A DNA stretch of 64,000 nt from Nageia nagi (lineage: Eukaryota; Pinophyta). The DNA lies in the NCBI GenBank assembly GCA_050084985.1, contig JBITNC010000001.1, forward strand, positions 149,172,001-149,236,000. Reading direction: 5' to 3'. Of the stretch, positions 48,545-61,547 are shown piece after piece (position 1 is the first letter of the stretch; the number at the start of each line of letters is the position of its first letter). Below the pieces are notes generated by a model. The model saw only the letters and a list, made by a program, of their open reading frames with translations. It was not told where the DNA came from and made no database searches. Made by a program: the position numbers and the translations under genes.

Positions 48545-51100
48545 AGATACTAACCTTTCCTTGTATTTCTCAATTTCTCCTACTAAATTGTATTTGACCT
48601 TATAAATCCATTTATTACCAATCACATTTTATTCATTAGGATAAGGAACTAAATTCTAACTTTAATTTTTTATTAGAGCCTCATACTCCAGTTTTATGGC
48701 TTCCATCCAACATTCATGCTTCAAAGCTTCCTTGAATGATGAGGGCTCATTTTTACTGTCAATTTTAGCAAACAAGGATTTGTTTAAGATCATACTTCTC
48801 ATTATCATTTATGTTGGAGAATTTTTCTCCTAAGGTGACTTATCTAAACTGATATCCATCTAGTTAGATGCAATAAGAGAGTCATCAATATCATCTAGGG
48901 ACTCATAAGAAGCATATTCCTTAGGAAGTTCATTGAACTTTATATCCACAAACCTAGCCTATGTGTTGACTATCATATCCTACAAATATGTGCTTTTGGA
49001 TCTCTTATCCATCTTCTTTATTTTCTTAGGAACAATAAAGGCATAGGCATCACATCCAAAAGTCCTAAAGTGAGAGATGTTAGGTTTCTTTCTCATCCAT
49101 ACCTAATATGAGGTTTTTCCTTCAACTACCTTTGTAAGGAACCTATTAAGGGTGTAGATTGTAGTGCTCATAGCTTCATCCCATAAGAAGCTAGGAATAT
49201 TTCCGAACATGTACCTAGCCATTTCTTGAATGGATCCATTCTTTCTTTCGAAAACACCATTTTGTTGAGAAGTGTAAAGGATAGTGAACTACCTCTTGAT
49301 CTTATATTTGGCACAATAGTCATTAAAATCATTGCTATTATATTCACCCCCATTATCAGATCTATGAATTTTGATTTTGAAGTTAGACTATTTTTTAATA
49401 AAGGCTCTAAAATCTTTGAACCTATCAAATATTTGATCCTTTTTTCAAGTAGATAACCAAATATCATCTTAATAAAATCATCAATGAAGGTAAAGACATA
49501 AAATGCTCCCTAAGTGACTTGGTTTTAAACAAACCCATAAAATTTGAATACACAAGCTGAAGAGGTTATGCTATCCTTGTTGTCTTACATTTTTCATTTT
49601 TTTACCTATTCATCTTGCTTAGGATGCACTTCTGACAAAGATCAATTATGGGTAATATCGATGGCAAACCTTCCATAAGTTATTTATTTTTAATAACTTG
49701 AATGCTTTTATGGTTAAGATGGCCTAATCAATGATGCTAAAAAAAAAATTTAATGAAAATATTTGTAGCAAAGCACATCTTTATTGGTACTTGATCCACA
49801 ATATAGAGATCATCTTTCACTTGTCCTTTTACCAAAATGGAAAGTCCCTTCTTCATGCATCAAGAGTGTGAGTTGAACTTGAATGAATATCCTTTTATTG
49901 CAAATTGAATTATGAAAAGAAGATTTATGTTGAGTTTACAAACATAGAGCACATTTTCAAGAATTTTTTCCTCTTAACAACACACTCCCAATACCTTGTA
50001 CTTCAAGGATTGAATTATCACCTATCACAACTGCATATTTTCTATACATATAAAAAATTTCAAACTTAGCCTTTTCAAAACACATATTATTTGTTCATCT
50101 AGGGTCAATAATCTAATCTATTTAGAAAGGGTGAGACTTGGAGTAAAGAGCATAAACATAAGCAAATTTCTTATTCTTCTTCTTGCCATTGAAGTTGTTT
50201 GATTTTTCAGATCCTTTACCACCTTATTCTTTCTTTTCTTGTAGACAATAAATTCCTTATGACCATATATGCCACAAAAATTACAATTACCATCAAACAT
50301 GGATTTGGATTTGCTTAACTTATCATGGTCATTATGCTATTTATTTCCACCTTTATTTAAATCCCTTTTCAAAGTATGGGATGACTTATTTTGGTTATTG
50401 AACTTCTTTTTGAAGTGAGTATTTATTGGCCCAAGTGCCACAAGATGCTCCTTAGGAGAGGAGATCAACAACTTTTTGTTAAGTGTTTTCTCATGTTTCA
50501 AGAGAATTATTAAAATATTTTCCAAGGAAAATACTTCTTCTTCATCATCAAGCCTTATCTCAATTACTATCACAAAGTGACTAAATTTAGTAGAGAGGCT
50601 TTGAAGGATGATGAACACTATAAACTTATCATTGATCCAATTGCAACCACACCCCATAAGTTGGTTTGTAAGATCAATAATCTTATTCAAGTATATTACC
50701 ATAATTTCATTTTCCTCTGGACATGATTACAATAATTTCTAAAGATTAGTAAACCTCCTAGAGAATTTGGTGTTGAGGTAGATTTTCTTCAATTTGTCCC
50801 AAGCTTCCTTTGCAAAGTTTGATGAAGATATCATGAGAAAGATTTTGTCTGAAACTACATGAAAGATCATAGAGGTTTCCAACTCATTCTTTATTTTTTA
50901 ATCCTCATGTGCTTTATCATTTGTTCGAGCAACTTGGTTTTTATTCATGATTTACCATAATTTTTATGCTTGAATCTTTATTTTCATCCTAGATTCCCAA
51001 ATACCATAGTTGAAATTGTCTAGGATGTGCTTGGTGAAAAAGAGTCTCTTATTTTCTACAAAAGAAGATAAAAGTTTTAACAAATGTAAGCATTTTAAAT
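48545..51100 (-). pseudogene. Copia-E gag-pol (gag to start of RT)
   Basis: Gag begins near 51060 with TKHILDNFNYGIWESRM and includes 50337-50702 (121 codons). The zinc knuckle NCNFCGIYGHKEF at about 50270 has lost its last Cys to a shift. Protease active site DSG reads as DPR near 50120. Integrase keeps HRSDNGGEYNSN (second Asp) and QQNGVFERKN (Glu), but the first Asp is Asn (codon at 49544-49542), as in Copia-A. Then LNRFLTKVVEGKTSYEVWMR, the ISHFRTFGCDAYAF segment and RT start MEAIKLEYEAL. Frameshifts are present, unlike in Copia-A. Confidence 0.87.
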
Positions 51101-52804
51101 TTGAGAACCAAATATTAATAAACCATACATGTTGAGATTTTTCAATCATTAATCAATTATACATGTTGAATTATCCAACCATACATGCTGAATTAATCAA
51201 AAGTAATCAACAAGGGGCTTAAATTTATAACCAATTTCAAATGTGCAAAAATTTTTCAATCTCATTATATACATCCAACATTTTATCATAACCAAGTAAT
51301 TTAGTTGTAGAGAGGGTAAAGTTAAGGCTTTTTTTCTTTTTTAAAACTAGGTCTTCACCTCGATGTCTACATATTGGAGCCCAATTCCTACCAAGACTCA
51401 ACTAGTTCACTTTGATCAATAATATATTCTCACAAGGAGTACTAGCTATTTTTTGAGGTTGTAACGTATGTTGGATCAACTAATTTATTATCTTAATTAG
51501 ATTTTTAAGTTTTTCTCCTAGGTTATTAGGATAATCCTTGAATAGACATGCAAACATGTGGTATCAGTACACATATGTCTATCTACCTATATGGAGTTAT
51601 GTCCAAACCAATAGAGGAATTAGGGGCAATTAAGAAGTACAAACTTTTCACCATTAGGATCAATGGACTAAAAGGCTCCAATCTACATTATCCTCACCTT
51701 ATGGCTTCCCAGATAAGTCATGTTGTAGAATAAATGTGTGGATGTGTTTATTTTAGGGGGTGCATTTTCAATATTTGTGATTTTCCAAAAAATAATGCAA
51801 AGGTGCATAAAACTTAAAGTTCTTAAAATGGTACATCATCCAAACTTGAAACCTAATAATCCACATGATACATCATCCAAAAAAAGTCTAAGAGTATCTA
51901 ATAGGTTTTGTCACAACCCCAATAGGACCTATTTACAAAAATTTGCATGAGTAGATTATTTTTAAGTAACAATAGAGTCTCCCCTTTTTACTTAAAAACT
52001 TAGCAAAAAAATATTCTATGCTTAAATAATACACTTAACAATATTCACCTTTTTAAATAATACTATCTCAAAAATAGCTCAAACATTAATGCCTTGTTTC
52101 AAATTCTCCCCCTTTAATTTTTGAGAAACAAATAATACAACTTGCTTAAAATAAAACCTTGGTTAAGGGTAAAATTCTCCCCTTAAAAATTCACATCTTA
52201 AAAAATTGACTTCCTTTTGAAAAAAATAAAAAAAAATCATGGAATTTCCCCCATTTTTTTAAAGAAATTAACTCCCAAAAATTTAAACTCCCCCTTAGTT
52301 TAAAAGGAATTAGAATTACTTAAAAAAAATTCCTCCTTAAAAATATTAACACCCTTAAAAAATAATAATTCTCAAAATTTTAAATAGCTCCCCCTAAATT
52401 AAATATATCCACCTTTTTTAATACATATATACTTTTTATTTTTTTTAAATATCCCCACTTTTTACAAAAAATATCTTCAAAAAATAATAAAAAAAATTTG
52501 TAAATTTAAACTATAGTAAGTTTTATGAAAAATATTACAACACATTATTGCTATATTTTAAACAAATTTACTCAGAAATTTGTAACTAACAAGATAGTGT
52601 TAGTAAAAAAATGAATAGCAATAACATGTAAGAAAAATTTTCAAAAAAATTGAACTAACACATAGTAAAAATATGTTGGTATCATTGAAAAATAATCCCT
52701 AAAATGAGAGAGGGTATACCTTAAAATTGATTTTACCTCACCAATGAGGTAGGAAGAAGAAGTAGGAATGATCTTCAATATGTTGAAGAAGAGCCTTAAA
52801 GGAT
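51101..52804 (-). other. Leader of Copia-E
   Basis: About 1.7 kb, much shorter than the Copia-A leader. It shares with it the C/T-rich blocks (A/G-rich on the sense strand) and a stretch around 51740-51940 matching 2650-2770 of Copia-A. It lacks the middle ~1.3 kb with PPR and HNH scraps. Confidence 0.65.
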
Positions 52805-52817
52805 GGCTTTGATACCA
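52805..52817 (-). other. Primer-binding site of Copia-E
   Basis: TGGTATCAAAGCC on the - strand, two bases after the LTR end. It differs from the Copia-A site by one base (A for G). Confidence 0.85.
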
Positions 52818-52819
52818 CT

Positions 52820-53378
52820 TGAGAGACACTAATCCTAAATGACTAAATTCCTCTACTACCCATATCTCATGAAATCTCTCTAACACGTTATCATAATAAT
52901 ATAAACACAATAACCAATCTCATTAAGTTTACACCAATATAAAGTGGTTCCTCCAACTAAGGGAGTACATCCACTAATCTAAGATCTTTGTATTCTCAAA
53001 GAGTACTCTTTTACAAGACCTCTTTCTCACTTCTCCTAAAAATCCTAGAGGATAAATTTTATATAAATTTGAATGAGTAATCTTAAGGAGAGAGCGCTCT
53101 ATTTATAGACCAAAATCCTTCCTTGGATCACTCTTTTAACCATTGTACAAAGTCATTACATGCATCACCCTTTTACCCAAGGGGCATGCTCATGATATGG
53201 AGTGTAGGATAATTTACATTATTTTATTCATAAATACTTAAAATATATTTAGGGATACTTTTAAGTATTATTGAATTTACATTCATATTCACTAAATACT
53301 TAAGGTATCTAGGATACCTTTAAGTATTAAATGAATTACATAAAAATACTTTACAATAATGCATTATACATTCTAACA
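52820..53378 (-). repeat. 5' LTR of Copia-E (559 bp)
   Basis: On the - strand starts TGTTAGAATG and ends GTCTCTCA. It carries a TATAAAT box at 53101-53107 and CCCTTGGGTAAAAGGG at 53168-53184 (- strand), matching the core in the Copia-A LTR. Confidence 0.88.
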
Positions 53379-53689
53379 ACAAAAGCTCATAATTAGTTTG
53401 AGAAGCAGCAAGGGAAATAGGTGACTGTAAGGGGTTGGAAAAAGCAAAGGAGGCATTTGGAAGTATGTGTAAAGGAGCAAAGTTGTATTGGTGTCCATAC
53501 AAGGAAGGGTTGTATTTGTACTATGATTTAGCATGTATGTTTTCAAGAGTTTTGAGTCTTCTAAGATTTTGGGAGTGGGAGAGTTTTTGAGCTCTTCAAA
53601 AATAGATAAATCAATATGAAATACAACATAATGAGTAGGACAATAAATAGAAGGAAGAATTTGTTAGAATAATAACAAGATTCATAGCC

Positions 53690-54390
53690 TAAGTGATTTT
53701 CATTCAAATTTGGTCACAAATATTGTGATATACATGTATGATAAGCTTGGGAACATACAAAAGGTATGTTTATTATTTAACAAAAATCAACAAAGGGACA
53801 CCATCTCATGGGTTGCAATGATTATAGGATATTACAAGATTGGGTTTCTTAAGGAAGCTTAATATCTATTTAGGAAAATAGTGCATGATGATGTAATGAT
53901 TCCAAGATATTTATAAATGGAGTTTTCATGGAATGTTATGGTTATGAATACCTTGATAAACATGTAGACAAAATATGGAAGAATACACAAGGCACAATAA
54001 TTCTCGAGAAGATAAATAATGCAAATATAATTTTATGGATTGAAATGATATGCACCAATGGGTTTTCATGGAATGTTGTGGTCGTGAATACCTTGATAAA
54101 CATGTATGAAAAATATGGAAGAATACATAAGGATCTGAAATGTTCAAGGTTCCAAGAATATGGATGATGCAAACATAGTTTCATGGATTACAATGATTGC
54201 AATATATGCATAAATAGATTTTTATAGAATGTTGTAGTTGTGAATGCCCCAATAGATATGTATGTAAAATATGAAATATTACATAAGGATAGGGAATTAT
54301 TTTTAAAGATGCATGATGCAAACATAGTTTCATGCACTAAAATAATCAACATATATGCTTGAAATTTTATGTATAATGCTTCTTCCAAAT
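53690..54390 (+). repeat. PPR-derived array, copy 2
   Basis: Starts with a more normal PPR unit (VIYMYDKLGNIQKVCLLFNK, then DTISWVAMIIGYYKIGF) and continues with the same collapsed unit as copy 1. Anchors near 54018, 54166 and 54315 are 148-149 bp apart. Frames are broken. Confidence 0.82.
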
Positions 54391-54539
54391 ATATGATTTG
54401 TTAGAGTTTCAACCAAATCCTCCTGCTTTACCATCCCGTCAAAATAAAATGAATTTGAATGGATTGTTGAATGTCATTCATCAAGGTGATAATTCCTCTG
54501 GATACATGCCCATTTTCATTTACATATCCCTTACATTTA

Positions 54540-54860
54540 CGATATGTATATGCAAATTTCATATTATGTATGTGCTATGAAATTCAGTTACATATCTCTT
54601 AATTTTGTTATGTGTATATGTGGGAGTTCACTATGCATATATGAGGTATTCACTATGTGTATGTGCGAGGGTGTTCACTATGCATATGAGCAAAAGATCA
54701 TTGTGTGTATATGCAAAAATTTACTATACATGTATATGAAAGTTTGTTATATGTACGTGTAAAATTTCTCTATACATATGTGTGGGTGTTCATTATATGT
54801 ATGTGCATACATGTGAACGTTGATTTGTTACTAGAAAGTGGATGGGCCCCACTAATATAG
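54540..54860 (+). repeat. GTTCAC-type minisatellite downstream of PPR array copy 2
   Basis: Repeats such as GTGTTCACTATGCATATG and GTATTCACTATGTGTATG, followed by a GAAAGTGGATGGGCCCC stretch similar to 42326-42360. Confidence 0.78.
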
Positions 54861-55436
54861 GTTAAAAAGGTGTAAGCTTTTGCTATGAGTATGTGTTATT
54901 TGTTTGATATGCATATGTTAGGGGAGATCGCTATGTGTATGTGTCCATGATCATTGGCAAAAAATAGGATGGACCCACCAAATCCTAAGTTTGTTATGTT
55001 ATGTGTGGAGCATAGTGAAAGAAAGAACAACTAGACAATGATGAGTTTATTTACATTCATTGTATGTCCTTTTTTGGTATCCCCTTATTGAAAACCCAAT
55101 GAGCCCCATAAACTCCAATAGTGGTGGGGGATGTCTATGCCCCCTTTTCCTAATGATATTAGGATAAGGCGAAACTTATCTAGCTTATGGATCAACCCCC
55201 TACAAAGTCTGACAAATTTGACACATTCGATAAGAAAAATAAAAATTCAGTATCCAAACATTAAAAAAAATGAAAAAATGGCTAAGTGTTAGATTCGCAA
55301 GAGGTAAAAGGCTTGGGTGAGATTTAAACTTGGGCTATCGAGTTCAAATTCTAATGTTTTAATGATTACACCATGGCATCAATAATGAAATTGATACAAT
55401 AGATTAGACTTATTTAAAAAAAAAAAAAATCTTATG

Positions 55437-55568
55437 GAGAATTGTTTGATGATTTGCAAGGATCATCGATAATTCTCTTTAATTTAATTTTTTTAAAACA
55501 AGGAGAATCATTTGGTGATTCTTGAGGATCATTATGCAATCCTCAAGAATCATTAGGCAATTCTCCTT
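55437..55568 (+). repeat. Strong hairpin with an extra copy of one arm
   Basis: 55500-55529 and 55539-55568 form an inverted repeat of about 30 bp with five or so mismatches and a 9-base loop (both carry GATTCTTGAGGAT or its complement). A third arm copy, in the direct orientation, is at 55437-55467. It could be a small MITE or a foldback-type precursor. Confidence 0.75.
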
Positions 55569-55799
55569 AACCTACAATGCTGAAAAACTATTGGACTTAA
55601 GCCTAGAATTTGATAAGCTACAACCTATTTTTGGGATTTCAAACTACAGAATACAATTTTCAAATAATATCCACTATAGATTTAGATGTGTTATTTTTTA
55701 AAAAAATGATAAATTCTATAAGCGAATATTTTTATAAATTGTAGATAATTTTTATATATAAATATATAGAAGTCTATGACTAACAACCACATTTAAAAT

Positions 55800-56460
55800 T
55801 AGAATTAATTACCAATCTAAATTATCCACATTCATCTAACCCTATCACTCAACCAACAACCATGATCTATGATTTGTGTTAATGCTGACCAACCAATGGT
55901 ATTGCATATATGAAGGACTACCAATACACTCTTTACCTTTAAAGCTTTGATTTAGACCTAAGATATGGAGTAGGTGAGTTTCTTGGATTTGCAAATTATA
56001 TTCTCTAAGCTTTGTAATATCAATGGTAGCCAAGGCTGAGATGAAGCTTGTACCAAGCGAAGCTCATTACAAAAAAAGCTCCAACTTTTATCTTCCACTA
56101 TGGAGAAGAAGCTTCCCAAAGAACCCATTGAGAAGGTTGATTTCATTACTCCTATTTCCATTCTAGTTGTTTTATAGTGGGCATAGAATAAGATCCTCCT
56201 ATAGATGAAATCATTTTCTTTGGATTGCTTGGAGGTATTTTTATTCCATCCATTGATGCACTAGTGAGCCTCTACAATAGCTCCTTAAAGCCTTGGTTGT
56301 CTATCTTCACGAAGGTGATGGGCACTCTGCTTAGTTGCATTTTCAGCTTTTGTAGACCTTCACCATATGGGATGTGTAGCCATGTATTGGAATCAATGGT
56401 GCTCACCAATGAGAATAAAGGCAGCCTTTCTTTCACAACAAATCACTATGTGTTTTGAAA
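55800..56460 (-). pseudogene. Unrecognised - strand coding-like remnant
   Basis: Two overlapping - strand frames (55845-56033 and 55958-56161) and patches upstream read as plausible protein (GFKELL, SASMDGIKIPPSNPKKMI), but no family was recognised and the frames are broken. Confidence 0.3.
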
Positions 56461-57079
56461 AACACAACAATGTAGATTATGTTATTTGAGTGTGAGCTAA
56501 ATGAGATTTGAACTAAATAATATCTTCAACACAGTTTGATCAAAAACAAGGTCTACACATGAGAAAGGGCCTTGGCAAGGGGGTTCCAATCCTTATAATA
56601 ATATCTCTGTGAGGTTGGTTCTTCCAAGGGATAACAAAAATTTTATGCTTTTTTGTTTTGGTTAATACATCATCAAATTCCTTGAAAGTTAAGTTATGTG
56701 CTTTGCTATTCAAATAATGTAAAGACAATGTTTTAATGGAAAAATATTTGAATTTTTAAGAGTGTTTTGACATAATTTTGAACTATTAATTTTTTTTTTA
56801 TATTATATTCAAGACAACAACCACACTTCAATTAGTATTCCAAATATTGTTGTTTTGATAAATTCTTTTAATTATATTTAATATGGAAAAAATTGATAAA
56901 CAAATAAAAATTTAAATTGTAGATTGAAAAGCAACAAATTTTTAAAACTGTAATAAAAATTCCTTTCAAATTCCAACCCTAATTGATCCGCGATTCCCTA
57001 CCATTACCGACCATCTATTATTTAGTAGTGTCAAAGAAACCATTCATGCAATGCTGGATAAGCTTTGCATTAAATAATC
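56461..57079. other. No supported feature
   Basis: AT-rich sequence only. Confidence 0.5.
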
Positions 57080-57300
57080 CTTGATATAACTTGACTCTAT
57101 ATTAATTATGACCATGTTTCCAATCTTCTTGCAATCGTATTGGTAAGTGTCCATTATTTCAGCAAAACCAGCAACCCAATGATTCAGTGAGCAACTTGGA
57201 AGATGAGTACCACTGATTGAAATGGAGCAACTTGCTCTCTCTTTCATTTCGTTTATCCAAATTGTCGACATGTACTGCACGCCTTATCTGCTTCAAAATT
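57080..57300 (+). repeat. Copy 3 of the dispersed low-copy repeat
   Basis: Holds CCATTATTTCAGCAAAACC and the perfect palindrome GAGCAACTTGCTC at 57225-57237, matching parts of copy 1. Confidence 0.45.
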
Positions 57301-59400
57301 AGGATATTATGTAGGATAACATCATAAGTTAATTGTAATAAATGATAAATTGATTAATGTGAAGATTTAAGTTGTTCTTCAATTTTTTTTAGCAATTTTT
57401 TTCTTGATATAGACAAAGTCAATGCACTCCAAAAAGAAAAGTTAAATATATATTTATTCTTAAAAACAAGTAGTTAGATGGCATGTCCACTTAGTCTATA
57501 TCAAAATTTGAAGAAGATTGATGAGTTAAATGCTCTTGTGATTTGTTAACTCTTTTAAGTTATAATAAGGTTCCATTTATTTCAGCTCATTATTTGATAT
57601 TCCACTTTTTTTACATTGTTATTATTTTTGATCATTACATTTTAAATATATATGTTAAACTACTCAATGCTATCATAAAATCGAGAATATGTTATAAATA
57701 TTTTTTAGTATGTTTAGTACAAAAAAGTTACTAACATTTCTTAGGTCTATTGCACATGTCTAAATAAAGTTTCATCAACTAAAGCATCCTCTTTGTCCCT
57801 ATTGCCACTTTCACTATTATTCATTATCCTTATCTACCAATTTAGTCACCCACATCAATACCTCGTCTCATCCTTGTCAAATTTATTTTTGCTCAAGCAC
57901 TCCAAACTATTTAGCTCCTAAAATTATTTAACTTATTTGACCATTTGTATAGGAAAAGCATTGTAATAATTTCTCCACCCTTACAAATTAAAAATTTATA
58001 AATATTTTCTAAGATAAATCAAGTCGTGACATCCACACATGAAGATATTATTCTCTCATATCCAAAAATTAAGATCCTTCATCTTTATCCTAACCTTTAT
58101 TATAATCATTTACCTTAAGGAGTTGCAACTAAAATTTAGTAAGTCTAATGAATGGTAATGACTACATATTCTCTCTCCTAATTAACCATGATCATGTTAT
58201 ATTATTTATTATCCTCAAAGCCTCATATTTTTAATCCTTACTACAAAAACTAATTAACAACTAGGGTCTTTTCTATAACATTAAGAAAAATTATGGACAT
58301 GTTGCTTACATAAACTCCCTAATGAGCTAAAGGATAAAAACTCAATATATGGTCATAATGTAAACACCCTTCCTCTCTCATTAAACATTGATCATTCAAT
58401 ATTCATAATAAGTGTAATCTAATTCTAGTGTATATGATTGATACATAATAATAAATCAATAGCTTATAACTTCCCAAGATTTAATTATGACAATCTAGTC
58501 TTTAAATTCTTAAAGTTTCCATTCACTAATGGTCAAGATTTAGTTCACCCTAATCCTCAAGTCATTTTCAATCATTTCATCTATAACTTAATATATACAA
58601 GTTATCGGATACTCTCCTTAGATATACTGAGCTCATCTATGATTGTAATTCACTTAAAAATACTCAATAACTATGTATCTTGTATAAACTCCTAAACATA
58701 AATATAAAGGAGACACATAAATGATTGTGATTAAGTTTATTCTTTATAATGAAGTGGTCTTAACCATGTAATTCATGAGGAGTACCTGCTAATGATCATA
58801 CATTAGCTAATGAATATAAATATTATTTAGAATATTATGATCATCTTATAACTTATTAGGTTTAACATTCATTATAGATTTCCTCCTTATTCTCAACCAA
58901 ATTTTAGAAATTATAATCAAATAATCATAGTTAGTACTCTCTCCTAACTTTATTAAATCCTAATCATCCATACTTATATCCTTTATAGGGTTAACAATGA
59001 TTTTCTAATAAAAAATGGCAATACTAATCCAATCCAACATATAACAAAACCTTTATCAAATCTTTCTCTTACTATACTGATATGGCCTCTTCTTTCTCCT
59101 CCTCTTGAGAAATTCTTGTTTTATCCTTGTAATATTAAATTAGCACTATGATAGTTTGAAACTACTCCCTTTGAGGAAAAAAGTGTTGTTCAACATCTTT
59201 TATTGAGATATTTTAATCTCTCCTCATATTACATGAAAAATCACATATATAATGACCCACATAAGGTTGAGTCATCTAAACACCCATAATATCAACCAAA
59301 TCATGATCACAAAGCTTATGCATATATCAAAATATTACCACTTATGTCTTCCAATTCCTTCACTCCATTCCATTACATCATGTGCATATATCAACTGATT
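57301..59400. other. AT-rich stretch, nothing recognised
   Basis: The + strand is pyrimidine-rich from about 57770 to 59100. No coding motif was found. Confidence 0.5.
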
Positions 59401-59700
59401 TTTTATAAGCCCTTATCTTGGTGTAACAAAAAATTATGTGTGTATATCATATTTATATCTCATATGTATATCACTATCCATATTATGTGTATACATCAAA
59501 CATAGTTTTTGACGATCTACATTTTTGGGAAAATTGATAGCCTATGTATATTATATATTATTATATACATACACAATATACTAATTTAATAAATAATTCA
59601 AATTGAATAAATTTTGAATTCTTTCTAGGCATTTATTATGATATACATACACAATATATTATAATATACGCACACAATATATTATTATAAAAAATTTAGT
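59400..59700 (+). repeat. Short direct repeats of ATACATACACAATATA
   Basis: Three related copies in a TA-rich stretch (about 59565, 59642 and 59663). Confidence 0.55.
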
Positions 59701-61540
59701 CCGATAATCATAAGGTTATGCATAGCGATGATTTATCACAAAATAATGATTTTAAAATATTTTGCATACATGTCTATCATGCATATTGTGGAAGAATATT
59801 TATCATACATATTGTAAAATATTTCTTGCACTAAGTATTTTTTATACCTTATGTATTCTTCCACATTTTGCTTGCCCATAGTTATTTTATGTGTTCTTTA
59901 AACCCATTTTGTACCCTTTGTTGGTAGAGGGAAATTAAGAGTTGCTTTTCTATGTTCTTACCCAAGTACTAGGTTACTTGTAAATCCTTCTAGTAATATT
60001 TTCTATTTGAAACAATGGAAAGAGGTTTAAAGAATACAATTTTTTATACATTTTCCATTATCCACATATATCCAACATTTGTGATAATAACTAGAGATCT
60101 TTTAGAAAGAGATCATCACCATGCCTAATGCCCAAAGTTGACACACAAATAGATTTAGAGCATTCAAGTTTAGAAGATGTAAAATATTTTTGTAGACCCT
60201 AAATTGTGTAAAATGGGAATATACATAATTAATAAAATGATCTATAATATAAGAAGAGCTAGATATGTATACTATATCAGATATGAAAAATATGCATGAA
60301 AAGCATGCTCCTGATATAAAGTGTATGTAAAATCCTTGAAAGTAAATGTCAATGGATCTTTGGAGGATTGGGAATGGATTATATGTGAGCTCATAATGGA
60401 GCTTCGTATGGCGAAATCAATAGCCTCTGCTATCGAAATTTGAAACTCTTGATCCTTAAGATGCACACAATTAACAATGTTAAATATAAAGAATTATGGA
60501 ATGTGTAAAAGATAGAAAGTTTCAGAGCTTAGAGTATAAAGAGTATAACAATTTCTTATAATAGGTGGCATCTAAAGATATTATTTCTTTATAAAGATTA
60601 TGGGAGACAACCACCTATTAGAGATCTTATCATATCAAAGAGTTTTGATATGTGGAGGTCAACCTATTCCACTTGCATATATAACCTGTAAATACATAGA
60701 GAGGAGTGAAGATCAACATCTAGCAATAATATAAAACTTTATTGTATTCAAGATAAATTGAGATACGAACCATAGCATATGACAATGCATTGGCCCTAAC
60801 ATATTGTAATATCAACTTGATCTTGATATTTGTAATATTGCAATAAATCATTTAGGAAGTCTAAATATGATTTATTAAATAAATAATAAATCATTCTTAG
60901 GCATCTACATTTTGCCTCTCTTTGGATGTGAAATGAAAAGCATTGAAATTGCACAATCCAAAGAAGTTTAGAGACGAGAAAAAAATTTTCAACAGTGAAG
61001 TGGACTTCCCTTTTTCGATCGATATGCCAAGTATAATATGTCTTCTACCCCCTTTTGGTCTTGTATTGCCCCTCGATCTAGATTCTTTGAGAAATCAAGC
61101 CAAAAATTGAAATCTTTGTATGAGGAGAGTACCTCTATTTGGGTCCTACTCTCTTGGATAATACCTTTTTGAGAACAATCCAACATAATACCTGCATAGA
61201 TCATATCTAATGATAGAATAATCAATTTAAAGAGCAAGGATGAAATAAATATAATATCCATTGTGTTACTATGGTCATTGAGACACATAGTTCTATTGAA
61301 CCATGATTAACAAGCTGATGAGCTCCTTTCATACCCCAAGCTTGGAATAACCTACAATTTTGAGAGAGTGACCATGGCCTTAAAAATATTCGCTAGCATA
61401 ACATTGCATTTTTATTCATCATTGAGACAATTCCATTTAACCTCCATAAAAAGTACCTAATATTCAAATATACATTGGCCTTACTTATCAATTTAGCAAA
61501 TTTGATCTCATTGAATTTATTGACTTTATTGATTCTCAAA
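59701..61540. other. Mostly unrecognised; two small - strand frames
   Basis: 60272-60466 and 60989-61288 (99 codons, - strand) are open, but no family was recognised and neither has supporting context. Confidence 0.3.
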
Positions 61541-61547
61541 GTAAAGG

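Larger units (their letters stand above)
48545..53378 (-). mobile_element. Copia-E, 3'-truncated relative of Copia-A
   Basis: Right to left: a 559-bp 5' LTR, primer-binding site, leader, gag, protease, integrase and the first part of RT. Gag residues such as YLNKIIDLTNQLMGCGCNWI are nearly those of Copia-A, and the leader is partly similar. It stops at about 48545 inside RT (after WIYKVKYN...EKYKER). RNase H and the 3' LTR are absent. Confidence 0.88.

Noticed and set aside
43010-48545. Copia-E and fragment F as one element split by element H
   Set aside because: Fragment F is separated from Copia-E by about 1.8 kb of sequence outside element H, and its RT start does not continue from the Copia-E break, so a single split element is not supported.
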